Below, one piece after another: positions 1-11,200 of a stretch of 64,000 nt of DNA. Position 1 is the first letter of the stretch, and each line of letters starts with the position of its first letter. A program made the translations under genes and the position numbers. The notes under the pieces are model-generated. The model did no database searches, was not told the DNA's origin, and saw only the letters and a program-made list of their open reading frames with translations. Source of the DNA: Opisthorchis felineus (lineage: Eukaryota > Platyhelminthes > Trematoda > Opisthorchiida > Opisthorchiidae); the NCBI GenBank assembly GCA_004794785.1, contig SJOL01001891.1, positions 1-64,000 of the forward strand. The letters are read 5' to 3'.

Positions 1-249
1 AACGCGAATGGACACCCCTCTCTTCACACTGTGCACACAATAAATAGGCATGCAACCCGGCCCAAAAACAGACACATGTGCGTACAGGACAGGAAGTCAC
101 CCGAGCTCCACAAGTCTCCACAGATAACCACGGAACACGTGTATCAGCTATACTGCAGAGGAGACAAGTCCCGCGTCCGGAACTCTCAACAATTATCCTC
201 AAACGATAAGTCACTTTTTGGCTTATTTCACCTTTCGCTTTGTATCTAT

Positions 250-1000
250 TTTTATCAAATGCATCTAACTGTTGTATTCATCATCATTCTGTTAAAACGG
301 ACATTTGTCAGTGCTTGTCACCTTCTGTTAATCAATTTAAGTACGCTACAACTAGAGCACTAACAAAGGCGATACATGGCAGGCGGAAACTATTTGTAGT
401 GCCTGACGAGGACCTGAGGGATGCCACGTCTGTAGGTGCTGGCATACGTTAGGTGACATCTATCATCTCTGGGGCTGGCCGGCAATCACGTTCGTCAGTG
501 GTAAACCCAATGTACATTATCGACTCACAATCACGCACATAAGCAAGGCATTACAGCAAATCATTGGGGTTAAAACCTATGACTGTGATATCCTCCAAAT
601 TGGCAGAAAAGCCGGGGGCATCCTTCAACATCGTACCCATGAGCTTTTGAAATATGGCTGGCCCTGTCTTGGCGCTCAGTTGCAGTCGATCTTACTGGAA
701 CAGACAGCGGGGCGTATTGATGGTCAAAAGTTCTTGGGATTCTCCCTCGAAATGAAACTGGGCGTAAGCTTCAACCATGTCATCCCTCGCATTCCTCCGC
801 ATTCTGCTTTGCAAACAAGTCATCTGGAAGAAGCAGAGGGTACTAATGGATATCCAGTGCATCAATGAGATGCTGGAAGGGCGTGCACAAAACTGAATGG
901 TCCCCTTGGCCTTCTTCACCAAAACGGCCGATGCGACATATGCCAAATAGTTAGTCGGTTAGAAAACACCAGTCTTACGTAGTCGGTCTACTTCCTAGTC
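250..1000 (-). pseudogene. Reverse transcriptase remnant of Ty3/gypsy element A
   Basis: Minus-strand translations give FEGESQELLTINTPRCLF (near 700-760), the conserved block before the RT palm, then GPAIFQKLMGTMLKDAPGF and NLEDI near 590-650. In active Ty3/gypsy RTs the last motif is Y/F-x-D-D, so tyrosine and the first aspartate are both altered. Farther on, near 380-480, RMPAPTDVASLRS matches the RT thumb/connection. In-frame stops and frame changes occur throughout. The fragment continues towards the left edge. Confidence 0.7.
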
Positions 1001-1378
1001 ACCGAGGGGAAAAGTTGCCCACGGTAACGAACGTTTCGTCTTAAAACTGGTCTGGCATTGTGTGGACGGCACAGTCTAGCTCTTGCTATGGTGCACCTTC
1101 CCAGGCCGTCAGATAAAAAATAGATGCATAGGGTCCCAGGGTGCCCTCAGCTGAACGCTTCGGAAGGTGAGTTTGTTCAGGGGTACCTCTGGGTGTTGCG
1201 CACACGAGGTTGCAAATAGTATTTTTCTGATTTTCCAGCAATTCAGCCTACTGATACTATGAAATCAAGTATCGCGTGGCTTGTGCCGTCGTGCCCTTGA
1301 GGCTTTTGATGTGGTCAGCCTCGTTAGTCAATTGTGGCATATCTCCAGAAGCATTACGGGCCCGATATTCAGTCGGTT

Positions 1379-2399
1379 TCACATGCGGCTTACCAAATCG
1401 CTTCCACGTTCTTTACTGAGCAGCATGATGACAGAGCCCTTATCATGCTGCAAGCGAACTGGGATATTGCTGATAAGAATCGTGACGAACTTCCTTTGGC
1501 AAGCAGACTCAACTTTGAATACCGCCGACACCGAGTTCGACGGCGAACTGTGAGGTGCACGGTGGTGCGTGGTTGGCTGCGTCCTCTGAGATCGATTTAA
1601 ATCTTTGTGGCGACGATGATTGCACCTGGAAAATTTATGACCCCTAAACGGGCAATAGCGAGCAAAATACCTTTCACAGCAATGCCAACAACTTGTCGAA
1701 GGCTTGCTCTGCTTTCGACCGAACTTGTTGTCAGATTTCTTTGGGACGCTGTAGTTGATTGCGTTAACGCAGCTGCTTGAAGTAACAGGTGACTGGCCGA
1801 AAATAGCGTTGTGGTGCTTTGGTTTGATGAAGCTTTGACGTTCGGCCGTGAGGCTCTGCAACGTCATTTCAGCATAATGTTCAATCCCGTGAGGCAGCCG
1901 GATACTGATGTCTGCATTTTGGGACGACTGGAGACCGGATATAAAAATGAGGCATTTAAGTTGATTCTGCGTCATTGAGCTGAGGAGCTCGCATTCCGAC
2001 TGACAACGCTGAAAAACATGAGGAAAATGTCATCATCTTCCTTGATAAATTTGAGGCATTGATAACGGATATCGAATAGTGATGTTCGTTCTCCGAACAT
2101 CCGGGACAGTGTTCTGACCGTTTCAGCAAAGCTGAGGTCGCTTGCCAGCTTCGGGGATTGAAGTTTGTGTACTGTTCATGCTCCGGTGTATCGAGTTTTT
2201 GCAGCAATAATTTGAAATTCCATCCGTCATCAAACTTGGAAATATCAGTTTCAAACATGTCAGCATACCGCTTGAGCAAGGAGTCAAAAGTGTGACCAGA
2301 ATGAGGGTAGAACGCGAGCTCCATGATTGAGACAGCGGCTGCATCGGGTAAGGAAGCAGAAGACTCGCTAGTACTGGATGCTCCTGTCTGGAAATGCAT
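1379..2399 (-). pseudogene. Gag and protease remnant of Ty3/gypsy element A
   Basis: Two overlapping minus-strand frames (2399-1956 and 1975-1379) make up one Gag, joined by a frameshift near 1960-1975. The first has the Gag-type block with HTFDSLLKRYADMF and LLLQKLDTPEHEQYTNF. The second continues with MTQNQLKCLIFISGLQS and a cysteine-rich knuckle, CWHC followed by CPFRGHKFSRC, then the protease motif RKFVTILISNIPVRLQ. In Ty3/gypsy proteases this stretch leads into the catalytic D-T-G; here it reads H-D-K-G, so the enzyme would be inactive. This is transposon debris with no host function visible. Confidence 0.75.
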
Positions 2400-2400
2400 C

Positions 2401-3180
2401 CTCTGAGTCAGTGATTCAATGAGATTAATTTGCGCTTCTTCAGACTGCCTTGGTTGCTACTGCAATAAATTTCGGAACTGATTAACTTCGACTGACACCG
2501 TGGGTTCCCGTTTGCCAGTGATAATACCGGTATTTTCGTCAGCTCATTTCTCGATCTGAAACTCCCAGGCTAGCGTTCCCGTCACAAACCGTCACTAAAG
2601 GAACAGAAAGTATACTTACTCCCAAATCCATGTCTTGTATGGTGTATGCTGCGACAACCTTCTGGAAATTTTGGCGCCTTCTCTGTGCCCCACTGTCAAT
2701 CGGCATTCGGCGAACACTGTGTCATGATTGGCTGTTTGATCCAGACCTTCGACCAATCAGAGCTCGGTCCGATTCCGGACCGGCAAGCATGCCGAGGTTT
2801 TGGTCAATCGTGTGCGGTAGAGGTTTTTCGGCCGCAGCAGCACTTAGCCGCGAGCGGCAAAGCGGTATCGGTGTAGAATTCCGTCTGACAATTAGGTTAT
2901 ACAATAAAGGCATGTTAGCAGGTACTGTCTAGTTTCAGTTACGTCACGCTGCCCCTGGTGCGCTGGAGTAATTCCCTCAGTGCTCAAAAGGGGTGCTTGT
3001 ATCAGGTGTATTGATCTCAACATTATGACTGGCAGGAGGAAGATAGTTGAACGTTGACAGACGGACGTCAGGACGAGGTGGAGCAGAGAGTTTTAAATAA
3101 TATAATATACATATTGCAAGTCAGTATGTGGTTGGGAAGGGCCACGAGTGACATGGGTGTTGTTTGGTCTTTTTCTAATG
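2401..3180. other. Spacer between the two gypsy pieces, possible LTR/leader
   Basis: No protein homology is recognised here. The position, upstream (in minus orientation) of Gag of element A and downstream of the integrase of element B, is where an LTR and primer-binding region would be expected. I could not identify matching LTR ends, a clear primer-binding site or a target-site duplication. Confidence 0.25.
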
Positions 3181-3494
3181 ATGTCTTAAGGTCCTTGCCA
3201 CACGTGATGTAATTTTGCAGGCCCACACGGTGGTGCTTTCGGACGGCTTAAGAGCACATAGTCGCTTACTTCACACACATTTCCGCGTGATTTGCGGTCG
3301 TAAATAGTTTTCTGGTGTTGCTGAGCATGTCCATCGTTTTCCTGGGCGATTTGCAATGTCTCGTTACTGCCAATGAAGTCGGCGGGGAGCACAGCTGTGT
3401 GCGCGTCTGAAGGCAGTCGAAGGCCATGACCTAGTTGTAGAAATGCCGGTGCATAACCTGTTGACTCGTTTACGGCTTCTAGATAGGCCAGAAT

Positions 3495-4115
3495 TCACAG
3501 TTGAATGTGTTCATCCCAACGTTCTTCTTCATAACGGTGCACGACGGTAGTTAGTGTTTTCTTCATGTTTCTGTCGGTGCTCTTCACCAGACCGTTTCCC
3601 TCTGGATGATAAGGTGTTGTCCTTGTCTTATGGATCTTCAGGAATGCACACATTTCCCGCAGTGAGTAACTCACAGACCGAGCCCGATCCGAGTATAAAA
3701 TGACTGGTATTCCATAGTGCGACACCAATTCGGCGAATATCCAACGCAATCGCACGGGTACCTTACTACTTCACCGGCACAGGTTCACACCATTTAGTCA
3801 GGTAATCAACCATGACGACCATGAAGCGGTTCCTATTTCTGGTCTCTGGTAAGGGTCCGATAACGTCAATATATTGACGTGAGTGAGTATACTCACTCGA
3901 TGGTGTGGTCCTTGCACAGGGATCGGTTGGAGCGGTGCTCTGGGTGTTAAAGCGGGTATCTTCGTTTTCGCGCACAAGGAGCGCTGCCGGTAGAATTCCA
4001 TGACGTCGTTGTGTAGCAGGAACCACCAGTAGCGCCGTCTAGTGTGGGGTTCCGTTTTCTTCTGTCCAGCATATTCCAAATCCCGGTGGACTGTTGCGAT
4101 GATCTGCTGGAGCAA
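3495..4115 (-). pseudogene. Integrase remnant of Ty3/gypsy element B
   Basis: The zinc-binding part reads VHRDLEYAGQKKT and YRQRSLCAKTK near 4000-4110. The second histidine and the first cysteine of the usual H-H-C-C module are lost. The catalytic core follows in two frames: YIDVIGPLPETRN and VVMVDYLTKWCEPVPVK, then HYGIPVILYSDRAR and TTPYHPEGNGLVKSTDR. The two aspartates of the D-D-E triad are present, but the glutamate expected in the V-E-R position is lysine (V-K-S). The integrase is therefore dead in both domains. Confidence 0.8.
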
Positions 4116-4379
4116 CTACGTGGGACGACGACACGACCATCCCGACTATCCACAGGGTGGGACGCTCGAGATACAATTCGCAGTTGCCCTCGTCGTCTTA
4201 CAAACTTCCTGCTGCCGGGGATAGCGACGCCATCAGGCGTCCATAGGGTTTGGGGTTACTCTGTAGCTGGAGGCGGTAAAGACCTCCAATACTCGTGTCC
4301 CGTAACTGTTCTTCCCAGTTCATTCGATTAGACGCGACTTACACTTTAAGAGACTCCAGGTCCCGAGCTGGTCCTCTGG

Positions 4380-4900
4380 ACAAGGTATCTGCATTCAATT
4401 GCCCAGTGTCAGGACGATAAATGCAAGAAAACTTACATTCCTGAATCCGATCCTACCAGCGTGAAACCTGACAATCCGGATCATGGAAACTCTGCAACCA
4501 CTGGGGTGAGTAGTGTTCCGTTCGGACAAAGAAGTGCCAGCCAAGCAGGTAGGGCCGGGAGTGTTGGAAAAAGTACATCAGAGCAAGCATTTCACGTTGT
4601 AGTAGTTACGCTCAGGTTTGTATAGAACGCGGCTACCATATGCGATGACAGCTTCCGTATCAGCAACACTTTGAGACAGAACGGTACCTATTGTCATTTG
4701 GCTGACGTCCGTGTCTAAGACAAACTCGCCAGCATCAGGCGAGAAATCTGGGTATGTTAGGATAGGTACTGGTGCCTTCTTAAGGTGGTTGAAAACTTCA
4801 ACACATTCTACAGTTTACGAAAATTTTCGATCTTTGTGGGTAAGTCTGTGAAGTGGTGCACTGAAATGAGCTAATCCAGCTTCACTGCGAGGCTGAGCTT
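4380..4900 (-). pseudogene. RNase H domain remnant of Ty3/gypsy element B
   Basis: The minus strand encodes ILTYPDFSPDAGEFVLDTDV and TIGTVLSQS, then VIAYGSRVLYKPERNYY and PYLLGWHFFVRTEHYS. These are the successive blocks of the Ty3/gypsy RNase H domain, in the right order. The reading is broken by frame changes, for example around 4570-4600. The domain normally degrades the RNA strand of the RNA:DNA hybrid during retrotransposition. Confidence 0.75.
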
Positions 4901-5031
4901 TTGTCACTTTTTTGTTGTTTTACAGTACTTTCGCTCGCTTTGCTCTTGTTTACCCCACTGATCTTTAAAATATTTATTTCCTAGTGTACGGAACGGACTG
5001 CAAAACTGTCTTCATTTTCCTTTAAAAGCTG

Positions 5032-5277
5032 ATGAATAGCCCCTACAGACTTGGAAACGATCAGATTCTTCTGTCAGTCCTAGTAAGTGTGCGTTCAATC
5101 AGTTTTCAGCTGCCAGAAGGGTTTAAGGGAGTTAGGCGAATGCGGTTCGTCGAATATTTCCCTGTGCACTCATCTCTGTCCGCCGATGAAGCAAAACAGT
5201 CCCAAGAACGAACTGAAGTTTTGTGCAAAGATCTAACACATTTATTGGGTTTGAGTTTCTCGGACTTTTGGAACGAA
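5032..5277 (+). CDS. ASCC2: ASCC2 exon 1 (start uncertain)
   Basis: It encodes the N-terminal region ending ...[10 protein letters not shown], which matches human ASCC2 around WLLALPHDKFWCQV. Just before the ATG lies a pyrimidine-rich stretch ending TTTAAAAG at 5028, which could be a splice or trans-splice acceptor, so an additional 5' exon is possible. Inside the exon a 27-nt stretch, 5083-5109, begins GTAAGT and ends TTTTCAG; it is in frame, so it may be either coding or a micro-intron. The 3' limit at 5277 follows a good donor (GAA|GTATGG), but the phase does not match exon 2. Confidence 0.7.
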
Positions 5278-8200
5278 GTATGGCAGATAGTTTACCCGAA
5301 TTCACCTTTTTAAGCTGCTTTATAATCCTTCTTTACGGTGCAGTATCAATTCTGTGCTCAGTCGCGCTCCAAGGTACCATTCGTTTCACTATTTATTCCT
5401 TCCATTCAGGTATGAACTGGATTGCGTGCCCGACAAAGCTGCTTCATCCATCAAACGCCTACTCACGGTTCTCCTTGCTGTGTTTTCAAGGGCTAGCTCC
5501 CCGGAAGCGAACGAGGTACTGTGGGTTCGCATCTTAGACTTTTACTGTGACGGTTTAAGGGCATGTCAACACAAACGTTCGGAGAAATACTCTATGAAAA
5601 CTATGTGTTCGATGTTACTCTCTTGATGGATCTTTGTTCGATCTATTACGATTTTGCGCGGCCGCAACTAGTGGCCATCTTTTCGAACATATTTTCATGT
5701 CAGGAAAAGTACTGGGAAGATGTTAGAAGCCTGATGCAGACACTACCCACGGTAGGTTGTCATCTATTGAAAGCATGTTAACCTTACGTAGGTCTTCGAT
5801 CGTGTTGAACGTGAACTGGCAAAGTGTTCCCACGAGATCAGGTGGTTTACGGATATGATAGCCTACATCTCCGACATTTCCTGGTCACTGTACACATTCC
5901 TGTCAATCCTATCGCAATTAGAAATTACCACGGAAGTCAAGGACGTAAACCTGGAGGCGCATTTACCAGAGATGTAAGTGATTTTATGGCTAGAAGCTTT
6001 TCGTTATTGATGTGGCCGGACTTAACCATTGAAAGCTTTAACCTGTTTAGTTCACCAATTTCGCAGGTTCGTTATTTCGCTTTACTGTTTTCTACTTAAT
6101 TTACAATTAATTGTTTTGATATACCGTTATCCTCTTCTTGAAAGACAGTCCTCAGGAAAGGTCAGACCTCAGAATGGAGTACTGTGTGCTGGTCTTTTGG
6201 AGCTTTTATTAAAATTCAGGCCTTTTGAAAGATCACGTCTCAACTTAAACTGTTTTCTCAAGCGACCGAAAAACTGTCAGCTCCTCTTTTCTTTTGTATT
6301 CTCGATGGGTTTCTGTTGCAAGTTCTGCATTTGGACCTTGGGTAACATAAACCAAGACCACTCGTTCAGCTGTAGCTGCCATGCCACCAGAAGGAAGCAC
6401 GAGGGCTGGAATACTGCCAGGTTGCTCAAGCCTAGACAGGGGAAGTCGAGATGCAGAGGTCGCGTTCGACCCGGTCAGTAAATCTGCGCTCTAACCATCT
6501 CTCCTCCACATCAACCAAGATGTCGCCTGTTTTACATATGCGAGTCAGTTGGTTCGAACACACCTATGTGTGTGTGGTATAGGGTTGAAATGATGCCTAT
6601 GGTCGCTTCTGGCTACGTCCAGTTTCGTGTTCTGTTTGACCCCACCCTCACGTACCCTGCATTTTTCTGCTCATGACGGTAATCAGATAAAGACTTGTCC
6701 ATGTTCCTAAGTTCATGTAACTTCTTGGTACAGTGATACAAGCAAAACCTTGTGTTTTTACACACAGCAGTTACTGAAGCCAATTACCCTGGTGTGTCCA
6801 TGGATTGTTTCCAATGCACCAGGATGAAATCAAACGATCACTTATTCTTTCGATTTATGGCATCGCGTGATGTTCGCTACTCACCACTCGTTCGTCGCAC
6901 AAAAGATTGTGTTGTATGAACCAGAATACTGGTTCTCATAAGCAAGACTATGGGACGGCTGGGTAAGGACTTCATAGTTCTCTTTGGTGTCCTCAAGTAT
7001 GCGCTAGGAATGCACCGGACGGGATTATCGAAGTCTTTGCTAAACATCCCCTTATCGGTTAGCGATAAAATGCCAATGGAAGAACGGAACCGCGCCAACT
7101 TAGATAGCTGACGGTTTTTCGCTCATACTCTTTTGGCAGAAGTAACAAGCAGATGTATGAGCGTTTCTTGAGCGTGGTTTCTAGCAAAGGTCCGAAACTC
7201 TGTACATGTTTCGACCCTTGCTAGCTTTTGCCAATCCACCCTGTGAGTATTGGAAGGAATAAAGTATTAGGATAAACAGTGCGCTGTTGTTAGGGTTTAT
7301 TCCAACCGTTCTTTCTGTGGAATAAAAGCGTCAGTTTTGATAAGCTGGTTATCTCATGCGTAGTGGTGATTTTGGCAAGAGGGAGTGTGGTATTTTCCGT
7401 CCAGCAAATGGCTTGTTTCTTCTGCTGACCTACTGAAAGCAACTTTTCGAACTCGCATTTTTGTCTGTCTTTACACTACTAACCCTGGACCGGTTTTTAT
7501 TCCGTCACTTTTATGCCAATTATTCCGAAACTGGGACATCCGAAGTCAAGCGAGAAGTGTTGAGTACGAATAATAATATCAGAGTGGCGTTCCTGAGGGA
7601 CAGAACTTTACGCTTAGTTTTAGGGCGCTTCAAGGGCCGCCGTAGGGCTTAGAAGACACTTTATTTTAGTTGACACGTGTTCGGCTACCCTTAGTGCGTA
7701 ATTGCCTCTCTGTTCTACTAACTTGAGTAACCAAGCCCTCACATTAAACGATATTTGGCGAACGGAGATAGGGTCTGTGTAGCCGGTGAATTCACAATGC
7801 AACTGTGGGTGTGTGGGGTCTTGCAGCAAACTACGCGCATTTTACGATAGAAGTAGGAGGGCGTTTCACTAACTCACTGACAGTTTTATTTACTCCCGGG
7901 CAATAGGACGCTCTCATGCAGCTAAGCAGATTAAATCACACATGGCACTCAATCATCAGTCGTAAGCGTACTGCCTTTATAAAATGCTTGTATGAATCAA
8001 GGTTTGTTAGCCTTTTTGCTTGCATCTTCCCACTTACCGGTATATCTCACGCATATGATCTCCAAATTTTAGTTGAAGTATGGTTTTTAGTTTGGGACGT
8101 TCAATGTTGTTGTTTTGTGTCCTGTTTCCTTACAAATACCTGTGGAAATAGTTTTTTTAGTTGCTAAGATCCATTGTTCCATTTTCTTGTATGTAGATCC

Positions 8201-11200
8201 GCTTCATGCGGGAGTTCATACTGATCCGCGTTTCCACAAAACTATCGAAGTACGGGTATTGACTGGTCCATGTGCTCCTGCTGGGTGATGGGTGCCTGTG
8301 TGATATTCGTCTGTGGTACATAGGGAGCACTCAGAATTTCCTATTCCTTTTTTTCTAGTCGTGCTATGCATCATTCGTCAAATTTCGAGGCACTTGATGC
8401 CGAACAAATTTCTTAACTAAGCTCGTACGGTCACCGACCACGACAACATCGCGTACATACAACCATTCTAACCATTCTTACTTCGCCGGACAAAGCCGAA
8501 TAATGCTGAAAGGTCATATTTGACCACTATTTCGGAACATTCTCATTTTTAGTCTAACTGCTTTCTTTGGGCCTTTCACTTCACAGGTTGGCTGCATTTT
8601 TCGAGGCTGTCTTCGTGTCACTTCGGAGCGAAATCTTATCGGACTTACAGCTGACGATTGAGTGAGTTTTTTTTGTTTGCAGCGTTTCATCCAGCACACA
8701 TTGGCAGTGCTTGCCTTGTCAACCGGTTAAAACTGGCTATGGACTTATCTACCATGAATCTGAAGTAGCCGAGGAACTAAAGCATAACCTATTTACCGCT
8801 GGCTGTTGGCTTGCTTGCGTGTAGGCCTGGTCAACCTGGTAGCATGCCATCACTCATATTTCCTTTGGTTTGCGTGTTTGCTGTACATATGAGGCCAAAC
8901 CGTTTTATTTGATGTTCTCCACGGCACAAACGTCCCCATCAAGCAAGAATTCCCCCAGAACCGGGAGATGGGATGGCTGACACTGTGGATGCGCGTGACT
9001 TAGCGCGTTCACTGTCCACTTTATCGGGTCCGCCTAGTGTAACTAGCTGCATCTCGACGTATCAGAGGCCCTGAATAGTTAGCTTCTAAAGCTAACCTAT
9101 GTTAATGCCGATGATCTCATCACTGCAAACACCATAGAAACTAATCTTACTGTCAACCCCTTCAAGCTTGCTTCGAATTTGCTATTTCAGAGGCCCGATT
9201 CCTGATTGGTGGTTTTCCGGAGGTTTTATCACTCCAAATCGTCCGAAATCATACAGTTTGGTGCTGTCATTTCGCATCACAGTTGCAAAATCGCTCACGA
9301 CCATGTATTGACGGTGAAACGTCGAGGAATGACTACAGGAACAGGCATGTGAATGAATTACGAGCCACTCAGATAGATGTAATTGCTCCTGCTACACATT
9401 GCACCGAAACAGTACACTGAGACCGAAGTAGGTCATGCGGGAGGAGAGTATTGTCTTTTCAGCTGCAGATTGGGCAGTATTACTACTGCTTCTGGAGTAA
9501 CAGAAACTTTCGGAATATTAGTATCCGGTCTTGATTTCTCCCCTAGTGGCCTCTTCAACTTTTACCTATTCACTCTGCAGTAAATTTCGGACAGAACTCG
9601 CATGCACTCACCGGAATTTTTAATCACTGGAAGAACTTCATTTACAGGCGCTTTAATAACCTTGGCAAACTATTTGTCGCACGGATAACCGTATTTTGCC
9701 TAGCAGAATATAAGCTACAAGCTGGGTGTTCACGATGTTGCGTCTGCTTTTGGGTTTTCAAACGATTCGCTACGTCCCAGAACGTTTACTAAAGTTACAT
9801 GCAAACATGTAATGCACGCTTGTGACAGCGGGTTCTTTGTAACAATCGGAACGCTCACTACCCCTTTATGACGTACCAAAGCATCGCAGCAGTGAAATCC
9901 AACAGGTTCACCCTTCACTGCACAGCTGACTTTATACTCTGTTCAGCAAGCCTGCAGATCCTACATCACGCTAGTGTTTTGTTATAAAAGGGCTCGAAGA
10001 CCAGCTTTATTTTACCCGGGGCTTGTTCGTGACAGGAAGAAAGTAGTTCAGCTATACGAGGTAAGTCTGTGGTTGCGAGCTTACCCACAACAACTAGTCG
10101 CACCAAAACTGGGAGACCAGACAATCCACTGTTTTCGCCTGGTAGTGTGATACAGCGGGGTTTTATCGCCTTTGACTTACCATGCATGTCGTTGTTTCTA
10201 TTGGCCGATCAAACTGTAATCACTTAACAAGTCCTCTCTTTTGTAGAGTCCATAAATATATCGTTTTCATGTTTTCGTTAATTTGGTGCTGAAAGCCAGT
10301 TCGAAATGCGTGCATCTACCGCTTCCCGTCTTTTAACTGTGTTCTTTAACCTACTGAAAGGGCATAGTTATGTCAACTGGCAGAATTGTTGGCTCCAAAA
10401 TAGTTCCCGTGGTCGGAAAAGAAACGCAACCGTACCACTCCCATTTACGATCAAAGATTAATTTGAGTTTTTTTGAAACTTGGTTGGACGGAAAATTCAT
10501 GTTCTGAGCAAAGGCTGAATGGGATAACAGTCTAGATTTCATAAGTAAACGCTATAGTGGTGTAATTTTTGTTATGTATGACGTTCAAACGATATGTGAT
10601 CACATAAAGGGCACCGTGACAGGGCTCACCATAAACGCCCCTCTTAGAACGGATAATTTTTGGTCGCCTATGTATTTTATGCTTTCGAAAGTGGTTGTGT
10701 GGGCGAACACGTGATTCTGTTCGGCAATCATTGTGATCTCTCCCAAAAGGTAAAAACCTTGGGGACCGCTTATTCTCCTCTTTGCTGAGAGGTTATTGCA
10801 TGCAGTGGTAAGAACTTTGAGAAATCTAAATTGGGTTGCCTTTTTGAATGATTTTTCACCGGCCGGACAAACCATTGGATATTATTTTCAAGGATGTATG
10901 AGAACTGGTCATAACTTCCAACCACACAGTATTCTGACGAGCTTGTCCCAGTAAACCTAGTTCCATACACCCTCCTTAGTACCCTCGACCATCGATTTTC
11001 TGTACGGTATTACACATTATTTCAGCATATCAAATTTAGGTAAAACTGGACCGAGGATCTCCCTTGCAACACGTATTGTGTTGAAATACATCACGAACAA
11101 GCAATTCATGCAAGTATTGAATGAATCTACCGCTCCCACCGGTTGTTGTGCAGACAGGTGATCTCACCCTGATTGGCTGAATAATCCACGAACGCGCTAC

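Larger units (their letters stand above)
250..2400 (-). mobile_element. Ty3/gypsy LTR retrotransposon relic A (gag-protease-RT)
   Basis: Read on the minus strand, Gag, protease and reverse transcriptase homologies follow one another from about 2399 down to about 250, the normal order for a Ty3/gypsy element. The reading frame shifts several times, so it is a dead copy. The style (Gag with a cysteine-rich knuckle, then PR directly downstream) recalls the CsRn1-type elements known from liver flukes; that assignment is by memory of the family and not by alignment. RNase H and integrase would lie beyond the left window edge. A second piece with exactly those domains sits upstream (3.2-4.9 kb), so the two could be neighbouring or tandem copies. 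Confidence 0.8.
3186..4900 (-). mobile_element. Ty3/gypsy LTR retrotransposon relic B (RNase H-integrase)
   Basis: Minus-strand similarity runs from the end of RT (PLHRLTHKDRKF, near 4850) through RNase H and the integrase zinc-binding and catalytic domains to about 3490, with less certain C-terminal sequence down to 3186. The left limit in minus orientation is abrupt near 4900, about 130 bp before the ASCC2 start. No LTR is recognised at that side, so the copy looks truncated. Frame changes make it non-functional. Confidence 0.8.

Noticed and set aside
1281..1600. Plus-strand open frames opposite the gypsy protease region
   Set aside because: They are shadows of the minus-strand Gag/protease reading.
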